NCBI GenBank assembly: GCA_032249575.1 | Contig: JAVVHL010000056.1 | Span: 1-8,089, forward strand | Direction of reading: 5' to 3' | Length of the DNA stretch: 8,089 nt | From: Calditenuis sp032249575 | GTDB lineage: Archaea > Thermoproteota > Nitrososphaeria_A > Caldarchaeales > Calditenuaceae | Notes under the pieces: generated by a model | The model's database searches: none | Told to the model about the DNA's origin: nothing | Seen by the model: the letters and a program-made list of their open reading frames with translations, nothing else | Position numbers and translations under genes: made by a program | In this document: positions 1-6,691 of the stretch, in pieces | Position numbering within the stretch: position 1 is the stretch's first letter | Layout of the letters: each line of letters begins with the position of its first letter

Positions 1-49
1 CCCGATCTGAACCTGGCATAAGAGCGAACTGGAAGGTCCACAGGCGGTT

Positions 50-94
50 CTCCGGAAGCGAGGAGCGATCCTGAGCGTAAGCCTCGCGTCGGAG
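50..94 (+). other. Potential stem-loop in the cdc48 leader
   Basis: CTCCG at 50-54 can pair with CGGAG at 90-94, and GCGAGG at 58-63 with CCTCGC at 82-87. This gives an 11-bp stem with a small 3x2 internal loop (55-57 opposite 88-89) and an 18-base terminal loop. It lies 40 bases before the cdc48 start, with no supported gene around it. It could be the end of an upstream transcript, a structured leader, a small RNA, or chance in GC-rich DNA. I see no tRNA T-arm and no convincing C/D-box pair here. Confidence 0.35.
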
Positions 95-107
95 CAATAG
101 AGCAATA
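92..107 (+). repeat. Tandem direct repeat GAGCAATA x2 upstream of cdc48
   Basis: GAGCAATA occurs at 92-99 and again directly at 100-107. Related words GAGCGA (22-27 and 63-68) and GAGCGT (73-78) lie further upstream. The repeat is the most AT-rich part of the leader. Its second copy is centred about 30 bases before the cdc48 ATG, where a TATA element for a nearly leaderless transcript would be expected. It could therefore be part of the promoter or a binding site. No consensus archaeal TATA box is present, so the role is inferred from position only. Confidence 0.35.
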
Positions 108-133
108 ACCAAGCGTCGAGATGTTGATGCGGC

Positions 134-2338
134 ATGACGCAGAAGAAGGGGGTCCAGCTTAGGGTTGCGGAGGCGAAGCAGAGGGACATAGGGATGCGGA
201 TAGCGAGGATAGACAACGCGGTTCTCAGGGAGCTCAACCTCTCCCCCGGCGACCTCATCGAGATCACCGGAAAGAAGTCCACGGTGGCGAAGTGCTGGCC
301 TGCATACAGGGAGGACGAGGGCCAGAGGATCATCCGCATCGACGGTGAGATCAGGAGGAACGCGGGCGTGAACGTGGGCGACTTCGTCACCGTCACGAAG
401 GCAGAGAGCGTGAAGGGCGTGAAGGTCGTCCTTGCGCCGTACGAGAACCTCCCGATCTACGGCGACATATCGAGGATCGTCAAGCAGCAGCTCCTGAACC
501 TCCCCGTGGCGAAGGGCGACACGGTGATCATACCGATACTGGGGATGGGCCTCGAGCTGAAGGTCGTCCAGACGGTTCCGAAGAACTACGTCTTCGTCAC
601 AGAGGACACTGTGGTGGAAGTCTCGACGACGCCCGTCGCCAGGACCGAGGAGGTGGGCGGTGTTACGTACGAGGACATCGGAGGGCTGGCGAACGAGCTC
701 CAGAGGATAAGGGAGATGGTAGAGCTGCCTCTCAAACATCCCGAGCTCTTCAGGCACCTCGGCATTGAACCCCCCAAGGGCGTCATCCTCTACGGTCCTC
801 CGGGCACGGGGAAGACGCTGATAGCTAAGGCCCTCGCGAACGAGACTGGTGCGAGGTTCTTCAGCATCAACGGCCCTGAGATCATGAGCAAGTTCTACGG
901 CGAGAGCGAGGCGAGGCTGAGGGAGATATTCGCTGAGGCGGAGCGCCACGCTCCCAGCATAATTTTCATCGATGAACTGGACGCCATAGCTCCGAAGAGG
1001 AGCGAGGTCACGGGCGAGGTCGAGAGGAGGGTAGTCTCGCAGCTGCTGACGCTGATGGACGGCCTCAAGTCCAGGGGCCAGGTGATAGTGATTGGCGCCA
1101 CGAACAGGATAGACGCGATAGACCCGGCGCTGAGGAGGCCGGGGAGGTTCGACAGGGAGATCAGGATAGGCGTACCCGACAGGAACGGCAGGAAGGAGAT
1201 ACTCCAGATTCACACGAGGAGGATGCCGCTGGCCGAGGACGTCAACCTCGACGAGCTCGCCGACATAACGCACGGCTTCACCGGGGCTGACATAGCGGCG
1301 CTCTGCAGGGAGGCCGCGATGAACGCGCTGAGGAGGTTCCTTCCGAAGATAGACCTGGAGAAGGAGGTGATACCGGCTGAGGTGCTGGAGGAGCTGAAGG
1401 TGACGCGGGACGACTTCATGGCTGCCCTGAAGGTGGTCCAGCCATCTGCGCTGAGGGAAGTAGTGCTCGAGATACCTAACGTGACCTGGGACATGGTCGG
1501 TGACCTCGAGGAGGCGAAGCAGGAGCTGAGGGAGGCTGTGGAGTGGCCGCTGAAGTATCCGGACCTCTTCAAGCGCCTCGGGATCAGACCTGTGAAGGGC
1601 ATACTGCTCTACGGACCGCCGGGGACCGGGAAGACGCTCCTGGCGAAGGCGGTGGCGACCGAGAGCGAGGCCAACTTCATCAGCGTCAAGGGCCCAGAGA
1701 TCCTCTCGAAGTGGGTGGGAGAGTCGGAGAAGGCGATCAGGGAGATCTTCAGGAAGGCGAGGGAGACGGCTCCGTGCATCATCTTCTTCGACGAGCTCGA
1801 CTCGATCGCTACCCGCAGGGGAGTCCACACGGACGCAGGTGTGACGGACAGGATCGTGAACCAGCTCCTCACAGAGATGGACGGCATCCAGCCTCTGATG
1901 GGAGTAGTGGTGATAGGTGCGACGAACAGGCCCGATCTGTTAGACCCGGCGCTGCTCAGGCCTGGCAGGTTCGACAGGATCATCAAGGTGCCGATACCGG
2001 ACTTCAGGGCGAGGCTCGAGATCTTCAAGGTCCACACGCGTGAGATGCCGTTGGACGAGGACGTGAACATCGAGAGGCTCGCGAGGCTGACGGAGGGTTA
2101 CACGGGTGCAGACATAGAGGCGCTCTGCAGGGAGGCGGCCCTGAACGCGGCGAGGGAGTTCACCAGGTCCCTTGCTGGTAAGAGGCCAACCGAGGAGGAC
2201 CTGAAGGGGGTTAAGGTGAGCTGGAGGCACTTCGAGAAGGCCCTCGAGAAGGTGAAGCCGAGCATCACCGAGGAGACGAGGACCGCCTACGACAGGATAG
2301 AGGAGCGGATGAAGACCTCCATGGCCTACATCAGCTGA
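134..2338 (+). CDS. cdc48: Cdc48/VAT-type tandem AAA+ ATPase (archaeal p97 homologue)
   Basis: This 734-residue protein is a cytosolic hexameric unfoldase that uses ATP to thread and extract substrates, feeding the proteasome and remodelling complexes. Visible domains in order: N-terminal double-psi barrel (about 5-90), Cdc48 domain 2 (about 100-170), D1 AAA (about 175-400) and D2 AAA (about 450-680). D1 has Walker A GPPGTGKT at 221-228, Walker B D280-E281, sensor N324 and arginine fingers R335/R338. D2 has an identical Walker A at 494-501, Walker B D553-E554, sensor N598 and R609/R612, so both rings look catalytically intact. The length is usual for archaeal Cdc48. ATG 134 is chosen because the ATGs at 121 and 127 are out of frame. 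No clear ribosome binding site precedes it, which suggests a short or absent leader. The C-terminus ends A-Y-I-S, so a canonical hydrophobic-Tyr-X proteasome-docking tail is not present. Confidence 0.97.
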   Translation: MTQKKGVQLRVAEAKQRDIGMRIARIDNAVLRELNLSPGDLIEITGKKSTVAKCWPAYREDEGQRIIRIDGEIRRNAGVNVGDFVTVTKAESVKGVKVVLAPYENLPIYGDISRIVKQQLLNLPVAKGDTVIIPILGMGLELKVVQTVPKNYVFVTEDTVVEVSTTPVARTEEVGGVTYEDIGGLANELQRIREMVELPLKHPELFRHLGIEPPKGVILYGPPGTGKTLIAKALANETGARFFSINGPEIMSKFYGESEARLREIFAEAERHAPSIIFIDELDAIAPKRSEVTGEVERRVVSQLLTLMDGLKSRGQVIVIGATNRIDAIDPALRRPGRFDREIRIGVPDRNGRKEILQIHTRRMPLAEDVNLDELADITHGFTGADIAALCREAAMNALRRFLPKIDLEKEVIPAEVLEELKVTRDDFMAALKVVQPSALREVVLEIPNVTWDMVGDLEEAKQELREAVEWPLKYPDLFKRLGIRPVKGILLYGPPGTGKTLLAKAVATESEANFISVKGPEILSKWVGESEKAIREIFRKARETAPCIIFFDELDSIATRRGVHTDAGVTDRIVNQLLTEMDGIQPLMGVVVIGATNRPDLLDPALLRPGRFDRIIKVPIPDFRARLEIFKVHTREMPLDEDVNIERLARLTEGYTGADIEALCREAALNAAREFTRSLAGKRPTEEDLKGVKVSWRHFEKALEKVKPSITEETRTAYDRIEERMKTSMAYIS

Positions 2339-2361
2339 ACTCGGTGCCGCATCACGGCGAC

Positions 2362-2368
2362 GGAGGTG
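2362..2368 (+). promoter_or_regulatory. Shine-Dalgarno GGAGGTG before the small protein
   Basis: GGAGGTG matches the archaeal anti-Shine-Dalgarno sequence well. It lies 14 bases before ATG 2383, which is somewhat far. It supports ATG 2383 over the in-frame GTG at 2344, which has no such site. Confidence 0.5.
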
Positions 2369-2382
2369 CGGACGTTCTGAGG

Positions 2383-2667
2383 ATGATCCGAGTCAACTGG
2401 CAGGAGGTCTCAAAAGCGATCAGGGAGATACTCTTCGGCTTCTTCCTCTACGCTCTCTACCAGGAGGTGCTGCACACTAAGGTGAAGTACGAAGACACCT
2501 TCTACGCGCTCCTGATGGCCGAGTTCCTCGGTTTCCCCATGACGACGAACTACTACACGCTTAGGTTGTTGCCGTACGTTGTCGCTGAGTTGGAGAGGAC
2601 CAGGAAGAAGCTCCTGAGGGAGGTGGACCTGCTCGAGCTGCTCCACGAGGGGCCAAGCGTCCACTGA
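2383..2667 (+). CDS. Uncharacterised small helical protein downstream of cdc48
   Basis: I do not recognise a named family. The predicted product has 94 residues from ATG 2383; a GTG at 2344 would give 107. The sequence looks like a real protein. An amphipathic N-terminal helix leads into an aromatic and hydrophobic stretch (FGFFLYALYQEV, about 16-27), then a second hydrophobic helix with ALLMAEFLG (about 42-50), a YY-containing segment, and a charged C-terminal helix rich in Lys, Arg and Glu with leucines. The hydrophobic parts are too broken for a confident transmembrane helix, so a soluble helical bundle or peripheral membrane protein is more likely. It follows cdc48 by 44 bases in the same direction and may share its transcript. 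The opposite-strand frame here gives an implausible product. Its stop lies 3 bases from the convergent mptE stop. Confidence 0.75.
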   Translation: MIRVNWQEVSKAIREILFGFFLYALYQEVLHTKVKYEDTFYALLMAEFLGFPMTTNYYTLRLLPYVVAELERTRKKLLREVDLLELLHEGPSVH

Positions 2668-2670
2668 CCG

Positions 2671-3465
2671 CTACCTCAGTGTCCTCCTCAGCGCTTCCTC
2701 CAGGTCTTCGACCAATAGCCCCTCCACACCTGAGGGCATCGAACCCGCGTCGATCAGCTGGACGTCACGCCTCCACTCGGCGAGCCTTCTGAGCATCCGC
2801 TCTGCGACCATCAGCTTCCTCTTCTTCCGCTCGGTCCAATTGCCATCAGCGGCCTTGCCAACAGCTGACAGCGGGCTGACACCGCAACGGAGGCACATGC
2901 CGAGGAGGACGACGGCCCTTGCGCCGAGGGCTACCGAGACGTAAGTCGCCCTGTCGCCGTCGGTGAAGCCTCCGAAGTTGTGGACGTGTCCCTGGGGCAT
3001 GGGGACCTGCGTGGTCGGCTCGACCCTCTCGCCGAGGAGCGGAAGGACCTCCCTGAGCGATCGGATGTTGTCGCCGTGACCGTGGACGAAGATGTAGCTC
3101 CCGGCCCCCGAGGCCTCCACCAGCGCCTCCACCGGGCCGTCGAGGTCTGTCACCACGATGTCGGGCACCATACCCCTCGAGAGCAGGAGCGGTGTCGCAG
3201 TATCGGCTGCAACCAGGAACGCCTTACCCTCCCAGAGGTGCCTGAGTTCGTGGAGCCGCTCGAGGTCCGCGAGGACGCTCTCCGATGTGCCTATCACAAT
3301 CGCGACCCTTCCTGAGAAACGCTCCCTGAGAGACGGTAGGAGGCAGGGCTTACAGTCGAAAAGCGCCTGCAGGATTCCGAGCGCGCGCCGGTCCTCCGAT
3401 TCCCCGATACCCAGGAAATCCCTTATCCAAGCGTACTCGTCCAGCCAGAAGGGAGGCTCATCCAT
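2671..3465 (-). CDS. mptE: 6-hydroxymethyl-7,8-dihydropterin pyrophosphokinase, MptE type
   Basis: MptE transfers diphosphate from ATP to 6-hydroxymethyl-7,8-dihydropterin. The product is the activated pterin used for tetrahydromethanopterin or folate synthesis. It belongs to the DUF115 family, the archaeal replacement for bacterial FolK. Visible in the 264 residues: a nucleotide-binding turn VIGTSES (57-63); AADTATPLLLSRG followed by PDIVVTDLDG (86-110); HGHGDN (128-133); GGFTDGDRA (165-173); and a basic KKRKL (214-218). These are in the family's order. The size is near that of other archaeal MptE proteins. The ATG lies inside the end of mptA with an 8-base overlap and no clear ribosome binding site, so translation is probably coupled to mptA. 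A general DUF115 glycan-related function is possible in principle, but the pairing with mptA makes the pterin role strong. Confidence 0.9.
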   Translation of the reverse strand: MDEPPFWLDEYAWIRDFLGIGESEDRRALGILQALFDCKPCLLPSLRERFSGRVAIVIGTSESVLADLERLHELRHLWEGKAFLVAADTATPLLLSRGMVPDIVVTDLDGPVEALVEASGAGSYIFVHGHGDNIRSLREVLPLLGERVEPTTQVPMPQGHVHNFGGFTDGDRATYVSVALGARAVVLLGMCLRCGVSPLSAVGKAADGNWTERKKRKLMVAERMLRRLAEWRRDVQLIDAGSMPSGVEGLLVEDLEEALRRTLR

Positions 3466-4363
3466 GATGCAGCAGCGCTTTGGCCTCTGAGAGCGTTCCC
3501 GAGTAGACGGCGAGCATGTCGTAGTCGTGAAGGCTCTCGATGCTCCTCATCCTCACCGTGATGCGGTCTCCGGGGTGGAGGTGGCCGAGCTCCCTCGCAA
3601 CCTTCAGGACGACCTCCCTGACCGCGTCCTCGATGAAGACGGGTTTCTTCACAGTCCTCATCACAACCTCTGCCTCGTCGAGCCTCTTCAGCCCAGGGTA
3701 GGTCGTTGAGCTCATCGACTCCCTCAGGATCCTCGTCAGAGTCCCGAACATCACGTGCTCTTCTGGCCTGAGCGTCAGCCTGAGCGACGCGAGCGTCCTT
3801 TGCATGTGGGTCGCTGTGTAATCCCTTCCCTCTTCCCCTGTGAGGGCCTGGACGACGCTCTTGGCGCAGGGACAGGCGGTCACGCCCGTGACCCTAACAG
3901 CCACGCTCTTCATCAAAGGTCTGACCTTGTCGTCCCTGACCGAGACGGACCTGACCGAGACGAGCGAGGACAGGTATGCCGGCCTCCCGGTAACAGGAGA
4001 GGTTGCCGGTTCGAAGAGCTTGGCGGAGACCGCGACCTCGGCCCTGCTGCAGTCCTGGTCCCGTTCGAGAACCGCAACCGCGAGCTCGGTAGCCATCAGG
4101 TCTAGCGTCCTCTTGCCGTCCTTCTCCCTCGTGACGTCGAGGACGGCCTCGTAGATCCTGCTGGCGTGGATCCCCCTCCTCTCAGCCGGAAGGCTGAGGA
4201 AGGCCGAGATCTTAAGGTCCTGAAGGACCTCTCCGTCTTCGGCCGAGACGAGAGCCGGTACCCTTAGTCCCTCCACTCCGACCAAGTTGATCCTGAGCCT
4301 GACGCTCGGCCTCTCGGACTGCGGATCCGGAATCCTCAACCGAGGGTAAGCCCGATGGCCCAT
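3458..4363 (-). CDS. mptA: GTP cyclohydrolase MptA (archaeal type IV / FolE2-like)
   Basis: MptA is a metal-dependent (Fe(II) in the characterised archaeal enzyme) cyclohydrolase. It converts GTP to 7,8-dihydroneopterin 2',3'-cyclic phosphate, the first step of archaeal pterin synthesis. The 301-residue product shows the family signatures: ERRGIHASRIYEA (61-73), the active-site segment TACPCAK with Cys164 and Cys166 (162-168), THMQR (185-189), PVFIEDAVRE (241-250), and a C-terminal SLHDYDMLA containing His279. The length matches archaeal MptA. The start ATG is preceded by an AT-rich TGATTTTTGA and no Shine-Dalgarno, so initiation may be leaderless. It is the first gene of an overlapping pair with mptE. 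asnS ends 75 bases upstream on the same strand, so read-through is possible. The phosphodiesterase needed for the next step (MptB) is not in this window. Confidence 0.93.
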   Translation of the reverse strand: MGHRAYPRLRIPDPQSERPSVRLRINLVGVEGLRVPALVSAEDGEVLQDLKISAFLSLPAERRGIHASRIYEAVLDVTREKDGKRTLDLMATELAVAVLERDQDCSRAEVAVSAKLFEPATSPVTGRPAYLSSLVSVRSVSVRDDKVRPLMKSVAVRVTGVTACPCAKSVVQALTGEEGRDYTATHMQRTLASLRLTLRPEEHVMFGTLTRILRESMSSTTYPGLKRLDEAEVVMRTVKKPVFIEDAVREVVLKVARELGHLHPGDRITVRMRSIESLHDYDMLAVYSGTLSEAKALLHHG

Positions 4364-4390
4364 TCAAAAATCATGCACCGGCATCCGTGA

Positions 4391-4404
4391 CGTGCGTAAA
4401 CGGG
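4391..4404 (-). promoter_or_regulatory. Weak candidate promoter for mptA-mptE
   Basis: On the minus strand a TTTACG element (4395-4400), preceded by a CCCG stretch, is centred about 35 bases before the mptA start. It lies in the 75-base gap after asnS (4364-4438). The match to an archaeal TATA box is poor. It is listed because it is one of the few AT-containing elements at a workable distance and the gene has no Shine-Dalgarno. Co-transcription from asnS is the alternative. Confidence 0.22.
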
Positions 4405-4438
4405 AAAGAGTTATCACCGAGGTCATGAAAGGCCGGGT

Positions 4439-5728
4439 TCACGGATAGGTTCTGGTGGGTGTCCTCGGGAAGAGGGCGGCAACCCTGACGCTTGGGAGGT
4501 CCAGGATCCACTTCAGCACCCTCTCGACGCCCATCCCGAACCCCGCATGGGGGACCGACCCGTATTTCCTCAGGTCGACGTACCAGGCGTAGTCCTCGGG
4601 GTTGAGGCCGTTCTCCCTTATCCTCTGCAGAAGCTCCTCGAGGTCGTCGATCCTCACACCAGACCCCACGATCTCACCGTTCCCGCGTGGTGCGAGGAGG
4701 TCGGCGCTCAGCGTCACCCTGCTGTCCTCCGGGTCGACCTTGTGGTAGAAGGCCTTGGCCTCCTTCGGGTAGTGCGTGACGAAGACGGGCCTCTCGAACT
4801 CGCTCGAGACGATCCTTTCCTCCTCGGCTCCGAAGTCAGATCCCCATGGAAGCTCTTTCCCCTTCCTCCTGAGCAGGTCGAGGGCCTCCGAGTACCTGAT
4901 CCTGTAGAACGGGCCGTCCACCTCCTCGACGCGGATCTTCCTGCCGAGGATCCTGAGCTCCCTCTCCGAGAGCTCGGCCGTCCTCTTCACGACGTATCGG
5001 ACCAGGTCCTCGATCGTCCTGAGGAGCGTCTCGAGGTCCGCGTAGGCCATCTCCGCCTCAACGTGCCAGAACTCGGTCAGGTGCCTTGGCGTCCTGCTCT
5101 TCTCCGCCCTGAAGCTCGGCTGGACGCTGTAGACCTTCCCCAGCGCGTATATCGCCGCCTCCTGATAGAACTGGACGCTCTGGGTCAGGTAGACCTTCTT
5201 GCCGAAGTAGTTGACCTCGAAGAGCGTGGCCCCGCCCTCGACCGCGGCGGTGATGAAGGTCGGGCAGTGGACCTCGACGAAGCCCCTGCTCCTGAAGAAC
5301 TCGTGGACTGACCAGATGAGGTTGGACCTTATCCTCATCAGCGCAGCGAGCTTAGGGCTCCTGATGTGGAGGTGCCTGAGGTCGTAAAGGGCCTTGGCGC
5401 CCATCCCTTTCCTCAGCGGGAAGTCGCCGATGGACTCGGAGACCTTCTCGGCCCTGAGGCACCGCACCTCGACGCCGAATGGCGCCCTCGGATCGCGCAC
5501 CACAATACCACTCACCTTCACGGCCGACTCCCTACCGAGGTGCTTCAGGAGTTCAAGGCTCTGCTGATCGGTCGTCCCTGCCTTGGCGGCCACCTGGACT
5601 ACACCGGTGCCGTCCCTGAGGTCGACGAAGACGAGCTTACCGTGCTCCCTCTTGTTCCAAATCCATCCGAACAGCTCGACCTCCGCGCCCTCCTCAGAGT
5701 CGAGGACCTCAGCGACCGTCTTCCTCAT
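4439..5728 (-). CDS. asnS: Asparaginyl-tRNA synthetase (class II, archaeal type)
   Basis: The enzyme charges tRNA-Asn with asparagine in the cytosol. The 429-residue product has an N-terminal OB-fold anticodon-binding domain (about 16-100, with FGWIWNKREHG and VFVDLRDGTG). A class IIb catalytic domain follows: motif 1 around FFRSRGFVEVHCPTF (144-158), motif 2 FRAEKSRTPRHLTEFWHVE (206-224) and motif 3 GFGMGVERVLKW (396-407). LLAPRGNGEIVGSG (344-357), PKEAKAFYHK and the ending FPRTPTRTYP favour AsnRS over AspRS, which would carry a different motif before the Gly-Glu-Ile. The start is set at ATG 5728, where homology begins. The reading frame stays open for 95 more codons upstream, but that stretch is proline/serine-rich, unlike any synthetase, and runs antisense into the next gene. 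A TATA-like CTTTAG about 30 bases upstream suggests a leaderless message. Confidence 0.93.
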   Translation of the reverse strand: MRKTVAEVLDSEEGAEVELFGWIWNKREHGKLVFVDLRDGTGVVQVAAKAGTTDQQSLELLKHLGRESAVKVSGIVVRDPRAPFGVEVRCLRAEKVSESIGDFPLRKGMGAKALYDLRHLHIRSPKLAALMRIRSNLIWSVHEFFRSRGFVEVHCPTFITAAVEGGATLFEVNYFGKKVYLTQSVQFYQEAAIYALGKVYSVQPSFRAEKSRTPRHLTEFWHVEAEMAYADLETLLRTIEDLVRYVVKRTAELSERELRILGRKIRVEEVDGPFYRIRYSEALDLLRRKGKELPWGSDFGAEEERIVSSEFERPVFVTHYPKEAKAFYHKVDPEDSRVTLSADLLAPRGNGEIVGSGVRIDDLEELLQRIRENGLNPEDYAWYVDLRKYGSVPHAGFGMGVERVLKWILDLPSVRVAALFPRTPTRTYP

Positions 5729-5749
5729 CCGACGGTGCTCCGATCCGCT

Positions 5750-5771
5750 CCTGCTAAAGGGTTTTAGCAGG
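5750..5771. promoter_or_regulatory. Perfect inverted repeat in the asnS / amidotransferase divergent promoter
   Basis: CCTGCTAAA (5750-5758) and TTTAGCAGG (5763-5771) form a perfect 9-bp palindrome around a 4-base centre (GGGT). It sits in the 69-base gap between two divergent genes. On the minus strand CTTTAG (5755-5760) is centred about 30 bases before the asnS ATG. On the plus strand TTTTAG (5762-5767) is centred about 33 bases before the amidotransferase TTG. Each arm can therefore serve as a TATA element, giving a symmetric bidirectional promoter. A dimeric regulator bound here would cover both. An RNA hairpin is less likely because it would lie at or before both transcript starts. Confidence 0.55.
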
Positions 5772-5784
5772 CGAGGTACGCTAC

Positions 5785-5791
5785 GGAGAGG
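5785..5791 (+). promoter_or_regulatory. Shine-Dalgarno GGAGAGG for the TTG-started amidotransferase
   Basis: GGAGAGG lies 6 bases before TTG 5798, a good spacing. It fixes the start at a rare TTG rather than at the in-frame ATG 5807. That choice is also required by the enzyme's chemistry, because only the TTG start puts cysteine at position 2. Confidence 0.75.
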
Positions 5792-5797
5792 AAGGAC

Positions 5798-6682
5798 TTG
5801 TGCAGGATGGTGGCTCTGCGCTTCGATCGGAGGGCTCTGGGCGTCGCTAAGACTCTTATCGACTCGCTGGTCGAGGCATCCGCTGACGACCCTTACCTCC
5901 GAAAGCTCATCGGCGACGGAAGGCACTGCCACGGGTTCGGGTACGTGCTGGCTGGGAGGAGGGGAGGGGCTTGGGAGCTGACATCGAGGAGGTTCGACGC
6001 CTTCGGTGAGCAATTAGTTGAGGAGGAGGTCTGCGAGAGGAACTTGGAAGAGCTGAGGAGTGCGGCCAAATCGCTCAAGGACGCGTTGGGGGAGTACGAG
6101 GAGGTTGCGCTCGCCTTCCATACGAGGAGGACGATGAGCGAGCCAAGGGGGACGTTGAACGCCCACCCTTTCAGGGCCGAGCTTCTGCTCTCGGTGGACG
6201 GAAGGCCCGAGCTATTCGAGCTTTACCTCTCACACAACGGCGGCGTCAAGAAGCTGGAGCTGGCCGAGACGCTGGGGCTTCCCGGAGCTGAGCTGATGAC
6301 CGACTCACACGTCCTCACGCACTACCTCGCACGTTCGCTCCACGGCTCCGACGTCAGGGCTGTGGCTTCGAGGTTAGCGGGTCTCGTCTCCGACATCAGG
6401 AAGCGCGTTCTCTCCTCGCTGGACCTGAACCTCCTGCTCTTCAGCAGGCTCACGGGCCCTGTGCTGGTTGCAGTAGGATACGTTACGTCGAAGGACGAAG
6501 ACAGGATCAGGTACTACGAGCCTGTGCTGGTCAGGGGAGAAGGCATCGCAGGTTACGTCTCGAGCACGATAAGGGACCTAATTGTCGAGAGGGGGCTGGG
6601 CCTCGAGGTGAGGAGCAGCAGGGAGGGGTTCGTCGCGCTCTTCGGCCCGGGGACGTATGAGCTTCTCCCGGTAGTGGGGTGA
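5798..6682 (+). CDS. Stand-alone class II glutamine amidotransferase (Ntn hydrolase)
   Basis: The 294-residue product is a class II glutaminase-type domain with no attached synthase. It starts Met-Cys-Arg, so removal of Met leaves Cys2 as the N-terminal nucleophile. Other family motifs are HGFGY (45-49), AFHTRR (106-111), NAHPF (121-125), SHNGGV (145-150) and TDSHVLTHYLAR (168-179). The whole length fits the EgtC/YafJ/DUG3-like group, whose members hydrolyse glutamine or gamma-glutamyl compounds. The natural substrate here cannot be read from the sequence. Residues 200-294 form a beta-rich tail with no extra domain that I recognise. Translation starts at TTG with a good Shine-Dalgarno. The next gene starts 9 bases after its stop, so the two form an operon, and asnS is divergent across a shared palindrome. 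Asparagine or ergothioneine-type roles would be guesses. Confidence 0.88.
   Translation: MCRMVALRFDRRALGVAKTLIDSLVEASADDPYLRKLIGDGRHCHGFGYVLAGRRGGAWELTSRRFDAFGEQLVEEEVCERNLEELRSAAKSLKDALGEYEEVALAFHTRRTMSEPRGTLNAHPFRAELLLSVDGRPELFELYLSHNGGVKKLELAETLGLPGAELMTDSHVLTHYLARSLHGSDVRAVASRLAGLVSDIRKRVLSSLDLNLLLFSRLTGPVLVAVGYVTSKDEDRIRYYEPVLVRGEGIAGYVSSTIRDLIVERGLGLEVRSSREGFVALFGPGTYELLPVVG
6676..6682 (+). promoter_or_regulatory. Shine-Dalgarno GGGGTGA overlapping the amidotransferase stop
   Basis: GGGGTGA ends with the TGA stop of the upstream gene and lies 9 bases before TTG 6692. It supports that start over the in-frame GTG 6710, whose purine-rich stretch directly abuts the codon. The arrangement suggests translational coupling of the two genes. 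Confidence 0.55.
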
Positions 6683-6691
6683 ACCGACAGG

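Noticed and set aside
1..74. Possible tails of an upstream gene (stops at 19-21 and 72-74) or a leftward start at 18
   Set aside because: Each frame is too short at the window edge to recognise, and none shows a motif or convincing composition.
1543..2043. A 166-codon frame inside the D2 domain of cdc48
   Set aside because: It lies in another frame of a highly conserved gene, and its Gly, Arg, Asp and Gln-rich product has no domain.
1609..2070. A 153-codon minus-strand frame opposite cdc48
   Set aside because: It is a serine-rich antisense shadow that exists because of codon bias in the ATPase gene.
2668..2670. Possible bidirectional terminator between the convergent small gene and mptE
   Set aside because: Only 3 bases separate the stops and no T-rich run or hairpin is seen; transcripts probably overlap.
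4547..5311. A 254-codon plus-strand open frame opposite asnS
   Set aside because: It is a shadow of the GC-rich asnS codons: low-complexity Leu, Val, Arg, Glu and Pro with no recognisable domain.
5729..6013. A 95-codon upstream extension of asnS
   Set aside because: The extra residues are rich in Pro, Ser and Arg, match no synthetase domain, and run antisense into the well-supported amidotransferase gene. The real start at 5728 fits the OB-fold N-terminus.
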